Source of the DNA: Acidobacteriaceae bacterium
GTDB lineage: Bacteria > Acidobacteriota > Terriglobia > Terriglobales > Acidobacteriaceae
Direction: 5' to 3'
Assembly (NCBI GenBank): GCA_003134995.1
Contig: PLDC01000017.1
Location: 1 to 64,000 of the forward strand
Length of the DNA: 64,000 bases
Shown one piece after another: positions 7,893 to 16,192 of the stretch. A model generated the notes under the pieces. It worked only from the letters and a program-made list of their open reading frames with translations, searched no databases and had not been told where the DNA came from. Numbering within the stretch: the stretch's first letter is position 1; every line of letters starts with the position of its first letter. The position numbers and the translations under genes were made by a program.

Positions 7893-8354
7893 CTACTGCT
7901 TGTCGTACACTTCCTTATATTCGGCCTTCTTGCCCGATGCGTCGACTGCTGTCACCGTTACGGTGCGGGTTTTTCCGTCGGGCGAAACGGTAATCCGAGC
8001 TTTGAGACCAGTGTTGCCGTTCTTCTTATTGATTAACTCGAGCGTGTGGTCGTCAACAACGTTGTACGCTCGCGTGGTGGCAGCCGGATCGCCGGTCAGC
8101 GGGTAATCTTTCCCGTCAAACTTTCCAACCCAGGTGCTGTGAGTCGGTTCTCCCTCGGCCTCGACGCCGTCAACGGTGCATTGGATTTTGTCGCCCACGG
8201 CCTCGTAGACAACCATTGTGTTTTTCGGGGCGCCTGCGGGAAAATTCGATTTGGCCTCGTTCAGTTTCCAGGCGCCCATGACTGGATTTTGGGCGAAGCC
8301 CAATGCGGCGACGAAGCATAGAGCCAGGGTGAGTAAAATTGATCTGGTTTTCAT
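7893..8354 (-). CDS. Small secreted beta-rich protein, lipocalin-like, function unknown
   Basis: A 153-residue protein with signal peptide ILLTLALCFVAALGFAQ and a mature part beginning NPVMGAWKLNEAKSNF. The G-x-W-x-L-N-x-x-K-S-x-F opening followed by regular beta strands (YEAVGDKIQCTVDG, TLELINKKNGN, TRTVTVTAVDASGK) resembles small lipocalin-like exported proteins. It has a good ribosome binding site (AGGAG, about 6 nt before the ATG). There is no operon partner: it converges with the ABC permease. Ligand and role unknown. Confidence 0.8.
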   Translation of the reverse strand: MKTRSILLTLALCFVAALGFAQNPVMGAWKLNEAKSNFPAGAPKNTMVVYEAVGDKIQCTVDGVEAEGEPTHSTWVGKFDGKDYPLTGDPAATTRAYNVVDDHTLELINKKNGNTGLKARITVSPDGKTRTVTVTAVDASGKKAEYKEVYDKQ

Positions 8355-8520
8355 TTTTCTCCTGATTTGAGAAGCAAAAAATTGGATTGCTGGAGTAGTT
8401 GGATTTTACGCCAACCGGAGGGTTCTCTCAAGAGGAGTCCGAAGCTGGGGCCTCGTCCGCAAGACTTTAGGAGAAGTTACGAACGAGGCCGGCTGCGGTG
8501 CTTGCGAAAGCATCTTTCTA

Positions 8521-8748
8521 CTACGACTTCACCAGCTTGGCGGCTTCCTTTCGGACTTTCGCCCAGCGTAGTTTTTGCGCTTCGGCGATTCGCCTGCGGG
8601 CATCTTTGCTCAAGGTACGTCCTGTTTTCTTGAGCTTCTTTCCGCCGGCGTGACCGAGAGCGTCGAGCGCTTTCCCTACTTGTCCTATCTCTTTTTCGAG
8701 ACGGGAGTATTCCTTCTGGAGGGAAGCGACCACTTTGTTCATCATCAT
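8521..8748 (-). CDS. Small basic protein with a KRIAEAQKLRWAK-like tail
   Basis: Read from the ATG at 8748 (MMNKVVASLQKEYSRLEKE), 75 residues. AAGGGGG at 8760-8754 stands 5 nt upstream and decides the start over 8778. The first half is a predicted coiled coil. The second is strongly basic, with ARRRIAEAQKLRWAKVRKEA, a motif seen in many short bacterial proteins of unknown role and suggestive of nucleic-acid binding (inference). It stands alone between two minus-strand genes with gaps of about 140-165 bases. Confidence 0.7.
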   Translation of the reverse strand: MMMNKVVASLQKEYSRLEKEIGQVGKALDALGHAGGKKLKKTGRTLSKDARRRIAEAQKLRWAKVRKEAAKLVKS

Positions 8749-8890
8749 TAGTACCCCCTTTGCAGGTAAGGCTAACACGGAAGGACATTGGTTGGAATTT
8801 ATTAGAGGGTATTCGAGCTAAGAAAAATGGCGCCGGGAGCCGATCCGGGATTCCCGTGCGAGCGGGTACGCGTAACTGAAATGCGGTTAG

Positions 8891-10558
8891 TTATCCCTCA
8901 TCTATTGTAGATAGGAAACGCGGCGCCTGACGTGCTTTGGTGGATTGCTCGAAGGCGTATGCCAGGCGGATGAGAACGGGTTCACTCCAGGCGCGGCCGA
9001 AGAAGGAAATCCCAACCGGCAGGCCGGAGATAAATCCGGCCGTGACGTTGATGTTGGGATAGCCCGCGACGGCGGCCGCATTCGAGCTTCCCCCGGCAAC
9101 GTGATCACCATTGGTTAGATCGGTGAGCCACGCTGGACCGCCCGTGGGCGCGACGATGGCATCGAGATGGTGCTTGTCCATGAGGGCGTCGATGCCTTCG
9201 GTGCGGGCGAGTTGATGATTCTTTTCGAGCGCGTCGATGTAGGCTTTCTCGGTTAATGGGCCTTTTGCCTCGGCTTTCAAGAATAAGTCCTGGCCGAAAT
9301 AGGGCATTTCTTTTTGGCGATTGCGATCATTGAAGTCAATGATGTCTTTCAACGAGCGGACGGGCGCGTTGGGACCGAGTCGCGCGAGATAGGCATTCAG
9401 GTCAGCCTTGAGTTCGTACATAAAGACCAATAGCTCAGTGTCGTCGAACTTACCGAACGTTTCTATGTCGGCGGGGTCGACCAGAGTCGACCCCTGTTTT
9501 TTCATAACATCGAGCGACTGCTCCATGAGCGCGTCGACGGCATCGTTGAAGCCGAAGTATTTTCTGGCTACACCGATGCGTGCGCCTTTCAGCCCGTTGG
9601 GGTCGCAGAACTGAGAGTAGTCGGTGAAGGACTTGCCTTGACTGGCTGCGGTAGCGGAATCCTGCGGATCAACGCCGGTGAGCGCGCCCAGCAAGACCGC
9701 GGCGTCGCGAACGGTTCGGCACATGGGGCCAGCGCCATCCTGGCTGTGAGAGATCGGAATGATGCCGCTCCGGCTCACGAGGCCGACTGTGGGTTTGATG
9801 CCGGCTAGTCCGTTTGAGGAAGATGGGCAGACGATGGAGCCGTCAGTTTCCGTGCCGATACCAACCGCGCACAAATTGGCGGATATGCCCGCGCCAGTGC
9901 CGGAGCTTGAGCCGCAAGGATTGCGGTCGAGCGCATAGGGATTTCTGGTGAGGCCGCCGCGACCGCTCCAGCCGCTGGTGGAGTGGCTGCAGCGAATATT
10001 CGCCCACTCGCTGAGATTGGTTTTGCCCAGGATGACGGCCCCGGCAGCGCGCAACTTCTGCACCACGTAGGAATCCTGCAACGGCTTTGAGCCGACCAAA
10101 GCGAGCGAGCCCGCGGTGGTCATCATTGTGTCGGCAGTATCGATGTTGTCTTTGATCAGCACGGGGACGCCGTGTAGCGGGCCGCGCGTTTTTTTAACTT
10201 TTCGCTCTTGGTCGAGCGATTCGGCGATGGAGAGAGCGTCGGGGTTCAGTTCGATAATGCTATTGATAGCGGGACCGTTCTTGTTTTTATTAGTATCAAT
10301 CTCTTCGATGCGGGCGGAATACTTTTCTACCAGTGAACGCGCCGTGAACTTGCCGGACTTCACTCCATCCTGCAAGTCGGCGATTGTAATCTCATCGAGC
10401 TCGAAGGGCTTTACGCCGTTAGGGCTGACGGAGGATGCGATCTCGCGCGCGGCCCCCAGCGCAGAATAGAGTGGAGTGACGGTTGCGGCCGCACCAATAA
10501 GAGCGGTTTTCAGAAACGAGCGCCGGTCAGCGGGAAGCGGAGAAGCTTTTCGTGGCAT
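8891..10558 (-). CDS. Tat-exported amidase (amidase signature family)
   Basis: A 555-residue amidase signature enzyme hydrolysing C-N bonds of an unidentified amide. The Ser-cisSer-Lys triad is visible: K136 in HGVPVLIKDNIDT, the cis-Ser in NPCGSSSGTGAG around 217-219, and the nucleophile S241 in GTETDGSIVCPSS. The N-terminus has a twin-arginine signal, DRRSFLKTALIGAAATV, so the folded enzyme is probably moved to the periplasm. AAGGA stands about 10 nt upstream of the ATG. The C-terminal GLPVGISFFGRAWSEP is also typical. Family assignment is secure; substrate assignment (peptide amides, Glu-tRNA or aryl amides) is not possible, though export argues against a GatA role. Confidence 0.92.
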   Translation of the reverse strand: MPRKASPLPADRRSFLKTALIGAAATVTPLYSALGAAREIASSVSPNGVKPFELDEITIADLQDGVKSGKFTARSLVEKYSARIEEIDTNKNKNGPAINSIIELNPDALSIAESLDQERKVKKTRGPLHGVPVLIKDNIDTADTMMTTAGSLALVGSKPLQDSYVVQKLRAAGAVILGKTNLSEWANIRCSHSTSGWSGRGGLTRNPYALDRNPCGSSSGTGAGISANLCAVGIGTETDGSIVCPSSSNGLAGIKPTVGLVSRSGIIPISHSQDGAGPMCRTVRDAAVLLGALTGVDPQDSATAASQGKSFTDYSQFCDPNGLKGARIGVARKYFGFNDAVDALMEQSLDVMKKQGSTLVDPADIETFGKFDDTELLVFMYELKADLNAYLARLGPNAPVRSLKDIIDFNDRNRQKEMPYFGQDLFLKAEAKGPLTEKAYIDALEKNHQLARTEGIDALMDKHHLDAIVAPTGGPAWLTDLTNGDHVAGGSSNAAAVAGYPNINVTAGFISGLPVGISFFGRAWSEPVLIRLAYAFEQSTKARQAPRFLSTIDEG

Positions 10559-10691
10559 GGGCAGAGATTCCTTTGTGGCGTACGGATGTTGGCCACCAGT
10601 AACGGAACATAGTAATCCATGCGGTTCGAATCTTGCAGAGGCACGCTTCTGAGAAGCCGCGCGCGTTCGCCGGCGAGAGGCTTAGGAGTAG

Positions 10692-11273
10692 CTACGAGAC
10701 TTTATTGCTTGTACTTGATTCTCCAGAACTTGCCGCGGCCTTCGCAACAGGTTTGACTGCAGGAGCCGTGGCAGCGGCGAAGAGATGTTGTGTGTCGTCG
10801 TAGGGGTTGTATGTTTCGTCGGGATACCATTTGCCGGCGAAGAGATCCCCTTGCCGGGCAACTGTGCAGCGCTGCACATGCACGCTGTCGATGAAGCTGT
10901 GTTTGATGTTGGAAGCGCCCCAGTCGCCGCCCCAGATCAGGCCGCAACTCTGCGCCAAGTGTCCCAGAAAAGAGAAATCGCCCTTCCATGAAGGCTCTCC
11001 ACTCACCACACGGACGATGTCACAAGCCAACCCATAGTGATGGACGCCGACGGTCCTCAGCTTGGTTGCGCCGTGGTTGAAGAGTTCTTGCTGGCGGTTC
11101 TGGCTGCGATAGGTCTCGTAGATCATGATTTCAATCCCTATCTGATGCGCAGCCGAGACAATACTCTCGACCAGTTGGCGCGTAGTGGGCTCGAGTAGGG
11201 AAGGGTCGGCGACTCGCGCCACCGATGCAAAGCGTGGGTCATGGGCGATCACGCCGGTATAGAAAGTTTCCAT
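10692..11273 (-). CDS. M15-family peptidase (VanY/L-Ala-D-Glu endolysin type)
   Basis: A 193-residue zinc peptidase that cleaves peptidoglycan stem peptides in its family. Metal and active-site residues are visible: Arg in YETYRSQNRQQELF, His-Asp in GVHHYGLACDIV, and the closing GGDWG with a later His in SVHVQRC. There is no signal peptide, so it resembles phage-type endolysins needing a holin or lysis for access. Phage genes are not seen nearby. GGAGG stands 8 nt before the ATG. The C-terminal 45 residues are Ala/Ser-rich and probably disordered. Confidence 0.83.
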   Translation of the reverse strand: METFYTGVIAHDPRFASVARVADPSLLEPTTRQLVESIVSAAHQIGIEIMIYETYRSQNRQQELFNHGATKLRTVGVHHYGLACDIVRVVSGEPSWKGDFSFLGHLAQSCGLIWGGDWGASNIKHSFIDSVHVQRCTVARQGDLFAGKWYPDETYNPYDDTQHLFAAATAPAVKPVAKAAASSGESSTSNKVS

Positions 11274-11707
11274 GGATTAAACCTCCAAACATGTTGCGCC
11301 TGGATGACCTACCGAATCGTGCTGGCGCATCGCGGAAATGGTTGAGGAAAGAATCAAGCTAATCACGAAATGATCCAGCGTTCAATGAAGAACTGTGGGA
11401 ACGTGAAAAATAGCGTTGATCGTTCCCAAAATGGGACTATGACCTTGGCGCTGAATGTTTTGTGAAAATGTATAGATTTGATCAGACGCCGGAATATAAA
11501 CCATTTAGGCTTGGCCGCAGAGTGGCAAAGGGTCGCGCCAACGGGCTGCGGCTCTGGGTGGCGCGTCGGATCCCATGTTCGTTCCTACGAATTCCCGGCG
11601 CGCCCGCTTCTCAAACATCCGCGGTTTCGTTAGCTCTTTATCCTCCGGTTGATTTCCCCTAGAGGGACGACTTGTACCATCAGGTGTAGCATCAAGGGAT
11701 GAATAGC
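11274..11707. other. Intergenic region without a supported gene
   Basis: A 66-codon frame at 11462-11662 has no ribosome binding site and a composition like random translation, so I do not call it. No strong palindromes. AAGGG at 11694-11698 is the likely ribosome binding site of the acidic small protein that follows. Confidence 0.45.
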
Positions 11708-11860
11708 ATGAGTTCAGAATTCCTCGATTTCGATTCTGCGGATCGCTCCGGGTGTATCGATATTTTGGTTCGAGAGGAGCCAGAGGAAGAAGACGACGAA
11801 GAGGACGACGACGAAGAGGACGGCCAGGACGATACCGACTCCGATGGATACTCGGAGTGA
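11708..11860 (+). CDS. Candidate 50-residue highly acidic protein
   Basis: A short frame starting at ATG 11708 (MSSEFLDFDSADRSG), with AAGGG 9 nt upstream. The middle is almost entirely Asp and Glu (for example EEEDDEEDDDEEDG) and the end is DDTDSDGYSE. The opposite strand over the same bases encodes a hydrophobic run (VLAVLFVVVLFVVFFLWLL, from ATG 11866), because GAC/GAG runs read as Val/Leu in reverse. Only one is likely real. I favour the acidic one because of its ribosome binding site; the reverse frame has none I can see. Function unknown. Confidence 0.5.
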   Translation: MSSEFLDFDSADRSGCIDILVREEPEEEDDEEDDDEEDGQDDTDSDGYSE

Positions 11861-11953
11861 AGGCATATTGTGGCGCAATTTTCGGCGAGGGTGATCCGGG
11901 CCGGGTAGGGAAGCCGTGTGCAAGATTTTCGGTGCGTTTTGCGATGCATTGTG

Positions 11954-11959
11954 TATAAT
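11954..11959 (+). promoter_or_regulatory. Candidate -10 box for the cold-shock gene
   Basis: A perfect TATAAT, 122 nt before the cspA-like start codon, gives a 5' leader of roughly 115 nt. That fits the long thermosensitive leaders known for csp messages. No good -35 is found at the standard distance, so the site is tentative. Confidence 0.4.
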
Positions 11960-12080
11960 AAGGAACAGCTAAGTTTGATTCACAAGCAACTGAAGGTCGG
12001 TATCGCCAACCAGCGTCACCCCCTCACTAGCAGCGATTCTTCTCAGCACAATCCAATAGAAACAAGAATAGGAACTATCA

Positions 12081-12284
12081 ATGGCAGAACAAGGAACAGT
12101 GAAGTGGTTTAACGACGCCAAAGGCTATGGCTTTATCAGCCGACAGAATGGCGAAGACGTTTTCGTGCATTTCTCCGCGATTCAGGCTGGCGGCTTCCGC
12201 AGCCTGCAAGAAGGCCAAACCGTGCAGTTTGACGTGACCAAGGGCCCCAAGGGCTGGCAAGCGGAGAACGTCCAAGCTGTCTAA
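12081..12284 (+). CDS. Cold-shock domain protein (CspA family)
   Basis: A 67-residue single OB-fold protein that binds single-stranded RNA or DNA and melts mRNA structure. Both RNP motifs are present: KGYGFISR (RNP1, K-G-F/Y-G-F-I) and DVFVHFSAI (RNP2). It opens [19 protein letters not shown], as the family does, and has normal length. AGGA lies 8 nt before the ATG. A strong terminator 28 bases past the stop shows it is monocistronic. The long leader could make expression temperature-dependent, as in other csp genes (inference). Confidence 0.96.
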   Translation: MAEQGTVKWFNDAKGYGFISRQNGEDVFVHFSAIQAGGFRSLQEGQTVQFDVTKGPKGWQAENVQAV

Positions 12285-12311
12285 GTGACCGCTCTTTGAA
12301 GTACAAGCAAG

Positions 12312-12348
12312 TGCCCGCGATCTGAAAGGATCGCGGGCATTTTTGTTT
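12312..12348 (+). terminator. Rho-independent terminator of the cold-shock gene
   Basis: A perfect 11-bp stem, TGCCCGCGATC / GATCGCGGGCA, with a 6-nt loop (TGAAAG) is followed by TTTTTGTTT. Confidence 0.93.
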
Positions 12349-12369
12349 CGGAATGGGCGGCTTGGTCTT

Positions 12370-12460
12370 AGGCAGTCGGGGTGTTAGGTCTTAGGTCTTG
12401 GGCAAAAACCTAACCCCCAGAACCTAACACCTTAGGACCCAACACCTAAGACCTGACCTG
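12370..12460. repeat. Low-complexity CCTAAC/GTTAGG repeat block
   Basis: About 90 bases built of variants of GTGTTAGGTCTTAG and their complements (CCTAACACC, CCTAAGACC). It is able to fold on itself. It overlaps the last codons of the HugZ-like gene at 12446. It is similar in style to the AGTTCTC blocks at 48.7 and 54.2 kb. Confidence 0.6.
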
Positions 12461-13252
12461 CCTCCGCCGCGCTTGCTGTACCATCTCCACCAAAACTTTC
12501 CTGGTTTCCATCGGATTCGTAACCTCACGCGAGAACGCGATGCGCGCGCCTTTCATGCCATCAGTGGTCTTCAGGCGCACATGAAAGCCTAGACGATCCA
12601 CTGATGTCATTGCGGCTTCTTGCGACTCGATGCCGGCCAGCGTCCGCGCCAACAAGACGAGTGCATCTTTGTGGTCGGTATTCATGTGTTCGATGATTCC
12701 GGTTGCGGCGTCGGCCAGCGGATCGGGTTGCGCGAGGTTGTAGTCCGATGCCTGCACCCAGCCCATCACTCCGAAGCCGCCTACGTAATAAACATCCAAG
12801 ACATCCATGCGGTAGAAAGAGAAGTCTTCAAAGTCGACCCAGTACTTGCTGTTGGCGTAACGATCAAGGTAGAGCTGGCGCGCCTCTGGGACCTCTGGTT
12901 TCGGAATCGTCAAAACATTTCCTATGACCGTAACTCGCGATGCGCCGAGAGGATCTCCGCTGGAGTCAGGTTGGGTGACGAGCAGGCTGGCGCGGGGATC
13001 GGCTTGCAGATTCTGCGTGTGCATCGCCATGCTGCTGATCAGGAAGAGAGGACGCCCGCGCGGGTCGAGTCCGTAGGGCATCACGGAGCCGAAAGGGAAT
13101 CCGGGCTGTTTACGCGAGAGCGTAGAAAGGCTGCCGATACGGCCGAGGTAAACCAACGTGCGCGCCCGCTCTGAAAACGAGGGTTCTGGAACCGCAGGCT
13201 GATCGCTGGCAGGGCCGGGGCCAGCGTGTTTTCGTGGAGATGAAGAAGACAT
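12446..13252 (-). CDS. HugZ-like pyridoxamine-phosphate-oxidase-fold protein with DUF2470 domain
   Basis: A 268-residue protein. The N-terminal half is a split beta-barrel of the PNPOx class (ARTLVYLGRIGSLSTLS, GRPLFLISSMAMHTQNL, DPRASLLVTQ). The C-terminal half is the DUF2470 haem-related domain (GIIEHMNTDHKDALVLLAR, with its His-x-x-x-Asp-His). Relatives bind haem or FMN and serve in haem degradation or iron use. GAAGAGA stands 6 nt before the ATG at 13252, so I prefer that start to the GTG at 13267. No haem-uptake neighbours are seen. The final Gln/Arg-rich tail runs into repeat DNA. Confidence 0.82.
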   Translation of the reverse strand: MSSSSPRKHAGPGPASDQPAVPEPSFSERARTLVYLGRIGSLSTLSRKQPGFPFGSVMPYGLDPRGRPLFLISSMAMHTQNLQADPRASLLVTQPDSSGDPLGASRVTVIGNVLTIPKPEVPEARQLYLDRYANSKYWVDFEDFSFYRMDVLDVYYVGGFGVMGWVQASDYNLAQPDPLADAATGIIEHMNTDHKDALVLLARTLAGIESQEAAMTSVDRLGFHVRLKTTDGMKGARIAFSREVTNPMETRKVLVEMVQQARRRQVRS

Positions 13253-13430
13253 AATTGTTCTCTTCACTCAGTCTAAACGAAAGCTGTGGATGATTTCGCT
13301 ACAGACGTGAAGTTGAGCCGGCGCAGCGATTGTTTCTGGTGGCTGCGAGTGCTAGACTTTTGTTGGCTTAGTAGGCAAGTGGTTGCCGATTGAAGCCAGT
13401 TGATTAGAGTCAGTCGATTAAAATCAGTGA

Positions 13431-13505
13431 GCGGGAGTAGTTCAGCGGTAGAACGCCAGCTTCCCAAGCTGGATGTCGCCGGTTCGATCCCGGTCTCCCG
13501 CTCCA
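13431..13505 (+). tRNA. tRNA-Gly (anticodon CCC)
   Basis: A full cloverleaf can be drawn. The acceptor stem is GCGGGAG / CTCCCGC. The anticodon stem is CCAGC / GCTGG around loop TTCCCAA (anticodon CCC, reading GGG). The T-arm is CCGGTTCGATCCCGG. The 3' CCA is encoded (13503-13505). The gene lies between the HugZ-like gene and a histidine-kinase remnant. Confidence 0.96.
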
Positions 13506-13548
13506 TTTCTTATCAGATATTCGGCAAAATCAGCAGGCTGAGCGTCGC

Positions 13549-13671
13549 TTACTGGTTGGGTAGAACTATCGCCACCGTGGTGCCCCGCGGGCCCGATTTG
13601 AATTCGAACTGGCCACGGAGTTGACGAACTCTCTCTTGCATGCCCTGCACTGCCACGCCAACCTTCATGGG
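13549..13671 (-). pseudogene. C-terminal remnant of a sensor histidine kinase
   Basis: In one minus-strand frame, ending at TAA 13551-13549, the last 40 codons read PMKVGVAVQGMQERVRQL, then RGQFEFKSGPRGTTVAIVLPNQ. This matches the end of NarL-type histidine kinase ATPase domains (G2 box G-x-G-I/V-x-G-M-x-E-R-V, then GPRGTTV-x-x-x-LP). Upstream in the frame the similarity disappears and a stop appears near 13700. No DHp or remaining ATPase domain is present, so it is a stub. The first Gly of the G2 box context is also altered. Confidence 0.65.
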
Positions 13672-14099
13672 TAAGATGCCGAAGAAGATGTTCAGGCACC
13701 CCTATCGAGACGCCTTGAATTTAACAACTTGGGCCTCGCGGAACCCAGTCAGATTGCGGAAAAAGGCCAGTCGGATGTTGCCCCCTGTTTTGGATTGTGG
13801 CACCTCACGTCGATCAGTGATTTGGATCACTGATCGGAATACTCGATTCGAGAGATAACTAATTCAGTTAGCCCCGAGGTTACTGCAGCCGGAGGGGTGC
13901 GGTGGAACCACAGGGATGACGGAGGAAAGGAACGACCGCCTAGCGCACATGGATTAATTCTTACTCTACTAATTTGGCAGAGCGCGCGTCGGCCTTGACC
14001 CTAGCTTCTTCGTTCTCTTGCGACTCCACGAACACGACCCTACCTGAGAGTACGCCGGGCCAGCTTTCGCGGGATCATACGGTTCGCAGGAAGGCGCTC
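13672..14099. other. Long upstream region of the hydrogenase operon
   Basis: About 430 bases without a supported gene. It holds the perfect palindrome at 13811-13836 and, just before the hybO start, AGGAAGG near 14088 as a ribosome binding site. An open frame from 13974 is in phase with hybO, but its 42 residues do not look like hydrogenase or a signal peptide. Confidence 0.5.
13811..13836. promoter_or_regulatory. Perfect CRP/FNR-like palindrome upstream of the hydrogenase operon
   Basis: CGATCAGTGAT-TTGG-ATCACTGATCG has 11-bp perfect arms. The centre reads GTGAT-N4-ATCAC, equivalently AGTGA-N6-TCACT. This is intermediate between FNR (TTGAT-N4-ATCAA) and CRP (TGTGA-N6-TCACA) sites. It lies about 265 bp before hybO. 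Use as an operator is inferred. Confidence 0.55.
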
Positions 14100-15251
14100 A
14101 TGTCAAAGCATCCGACCATTGCAGAACACCTGGAGGCAAGCGGAGTCTCCCGAAGAAGCTTCATCCAATTGTGCAGCATGCTGATGGCGGCCGCGCCGTT
14201 CGGACTGGCGCTTACCGGCAAGAAGTCTCTCTTGCAGGTAGCGGCAGCGATCGGCAAGACGAAGCGGCCATCTGTAATCTGGCTGCATTTCCAGGATTGC
14301 ACGGGATGTACAGAGACTCTACTGCGCACCTCCGCACCCGATGTTGCCCACCTCATCCTCGATGTAATCTCCCTCGACTACCACGAAACGTTGATGGCAG
14401 CCTCTGGCGCGCAGGCCGAAGCGGCGTTGCGCTCAGCCATGGCTGAGAACGCCGGCAAGTATGTGCTGGTGGTGGAAGGCTCTATCCCGACTAAAGATGA
14501 AGGGATCTACATGGAGATGGGCGGACGTCCAGGCGTTCGGGTGCTGAAAGAAGTTGCGGCGCAGGCGGCAGCGGTGATCGCGATCGGCTCCTGCGCGTCG
14601 TGGGGAGGCATTCCCTCGGCCGATCCGAATCCCACGGGCGCGGTTGGAGTGGATTCCATCATCTCGGGCAAACCGATTATCAACCTGCCCGGTTGCCCGC
14701 CCAATCCGTACAACTTGCTGGCGGTGGTTCTCGAATACGTCACCATGGGTAAGCTGCCTGAGATGGATGAGTTGCACCGTCCCAGGTTCGCCTATGATCG
14801 CGTGATTCACGAAAACTGCCCGCGGCGAGCCCACTTTGACGCCGGCCGCTTCGCTCTTTCGTTTGGCGACGCGGGCCACCGCCAAGGATGGTGTCTCTAC
14901 AAGCTCGGCTGCAAAGGGCCAGTCACGCACGCCGCTTGTTCTCTGCGCCATTTCAACGAGATTCCAGGGGTGTGGCCAATCGGTATTGGAGCGCCTTGCG
15001 TAGGCTGCACGGAAAAAGGCGTGGTTTGGTCGATGGGTACTTTCGAAACGGTCCCGATTCACGGGGCAACTCCGCCCGACAATTATCCGCCGATTTTCAC
15101 TTCCATCGGTGGAGTTAAAACGGGCGCGGCGGTCTTAGTGGGTCTGACTGCGGGAGCGCTCGCGACCGGCGCACTTATGGCCTCCAAGCATCTGCCAGAC
15201 GAGACTCCAGAAACTCAACAGCCGGACAGTAAGACTCCGTCAGGAGACTAA
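14100..15251 (+). CDS. hybO: [NiFe]-hydrogenase small subunit (HybO type)
   Basis: A 383-residue electron-transfer subunit of a membrane-bound uptake hydrogenase. The Tat signal is GVSRRSFIQLCSMLM. Proximal-cluster ligands are in DCTGCTE, AIGSCASWGG and NLPGCPPNP. The distal cluster is in RRAHFD and GWCLYKLGCKGP. The medial cluster is in HAACSLRHFN and GAPCVGCTEKG. A C-terminal anchor helix (GAAVLVGLTAGALATGALMA) holds it in the membrane, periplasmic side. I start at ATG 14100, with AGGAAGG upstream, because the Tat motif then falls at the normal place. It is first in a hybO-A-B-C-D operon; hybA follows 2 bases later. Confidence 0.95.
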   Translation: MSKHPTIAEHLEASGVSRRSFIQLCSMLMAAAPFGLALTGKKSLLQVAAAIGKTKRPSVIWLHFQDCTGCTETLLRTSAPDVAHLILDVISLDYHETLMAASGAQAEAALRSAMAENAGKYVLVVEGSIPTKDEGIYMEMGGRPGVRVLKEVAAQAAAVIAIGSCASWGGIPSADPNPTGAVGVDSIISGKPIINLPGCPPNPYNLLAVVLEYVTMGKLPEMDELHRPRFAYDRVIHENCPRRAHFDAGRFALSFGDAGHRQGWCLYKLGCKGPVTHAACSLRHFNEIPGVWPIGIGAPCVGCTEKGVVWSMGTFETVPIHGATPPDNYPPIFTSIGGVKTGAAVLVGLTAGALATGALMASKHLPDETPETQQPDSKTPSGD

Positions 15252-15253
15252 CG

Positions 15254-16192
15254 ATGGAAATCACTCGGCGCGACCTGTTGCAGAAGATCACCACCGGAGG
15301 AGCAGTCATTGCCGTGGGCGGCGCGGTTTCCGCCGCGACGCTGACCGGTATCGCTCATGCTGAGGAGGCGAAGCTGTCTCCGCAAGCGGTGGGCATGCTC
15401 TACGATGCTACACGCTGCATCGGTTGCCAGACCTGCGTTGTCGCTTGCACCAAAGCCAACGATCTGACGCCGGATATTCGCCGCGATCAACTTCACCAGG
15501 GTCCGGGCGATCTCAATAGTTACACCAAGACGATCATCAAGCTTTACAAGTCGACGGACGGGAAAGAATTTTCCTACGTAAAGCAGCAATGCATGCACTG
15601 CATCGATCCCGCCTGCGCGGCGGCCTGCATGTTTGGAGGCCTCAAGAAAGATGCGAAGACCGGCGCAGTGACCTGGAACGGCAGCCTCTGCGTGGGATGC
15701 CGCTATTGCGAGATTGCCTGCCCCTTCAACGTTCCGAAGTTCGGATGGGAAGGCTTCAATCCCAAGATCGTAAAGTGCGAATTCTGCAAAGAGCGTCTGG
15801 CCAAGGGAGAACAGCCAGCATGCACCGAAGTCTGCCCCAAGAAAGCAGTGATCTTTGGACCGCGCGAAGAATTGATGAAAGAGGCGAAGCTCCGCATCGC
15901 CGCGAATCCTGGAAAGTATTTTGAGAATCGCGTCTATGGCGAGCGCGAAGCTGGCGGCACTCAGGTGCTTTATCTTTCTCATGTCGCGTTCGATAAGCTC
16001 GGCCTTCCGCAACCGGGCGATGAATCCGTTCCGCACAAATATTTGAAGTGGCAGAAGCGCTTGTACAGCTATCTGGTTCTTCCCGCCGGCCTGTATGCGG
16101 TGCTCGTGGGATCCATCCGTAAGAACTGGAAGGGCCACGAAGAGCATATGGAAGAGGAAGAGAAGGCCACTGGATTGAGGCCGCAATTATGA
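15254..16192 (+). CDS. hybA: Hydrogenase iron-sulfur electron-transfer subunit (HybA type)
   Basis: A 312-residue ferredoxin-like protein with a twin-arginine-type start (MEITRRDLLQKITTGGAV). It has sixteen cysteines in four groups for four [4Fe-4S] clusters: CIGCQTCVVAC, CMHCIDPACAAAC, CVGCRYCEIAC, and CEFC with ACTEVC. Near the C-terminus a membrane helix (SYLVLPAGLYAVLVGSI) and an acidic tail follow. It carries electrons from the small subunit towards HybB. The stop overlaps the hybB start by 4 bases. Length and layout match E. coli HybA. Confidence 0.93.
   Translation: MEITRRDLLQKITTGGAVIAVGGAVSAATLTGIAHAEEAKLSPQAVGMLYDATRCIGCQTCVVACTKANDLTPDIRRDQLHQGPGDLNSYTKTIIKLYKSTDGKEFSYVKQQCMHCIDPACAAACMFGGLKKDAKTGAVTWNGSLCVGCRYCEIACPFNVPKFGWEGFNPKIVKCEFCKERLAKGEQPACTEVCPKKAVIFGPREELMKEAKLRIAANPGKYFENRVYGEREAGGTQVLYLSHVAFDKLGLPQPGDESVPHKYLKWQKRLYSYLVLPAGLYAVLVGSIRKNWKGHEEHMEEEEKATGLRPQL

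Noticed and set aside
11462..11662. A 66-codon plus-strand frame
   Set aside because: No ribosome binding site, no recognisable pattern and composition like non-coding translation.
13974..14099. A longer HybO with 42 more residues
   Set aside because: The added residues would bury the Tat signal 60 residues in; AGGAAGG before ATG 14100 gives a normal precursor.
15248..16186. A 312-codon minus-strand frame opposite hybA
   Set aside because: It mirrors hybA almost end to end. hybA has all sixteen cluster cysteines in the right spacing, so the antisense frame is a shadow.
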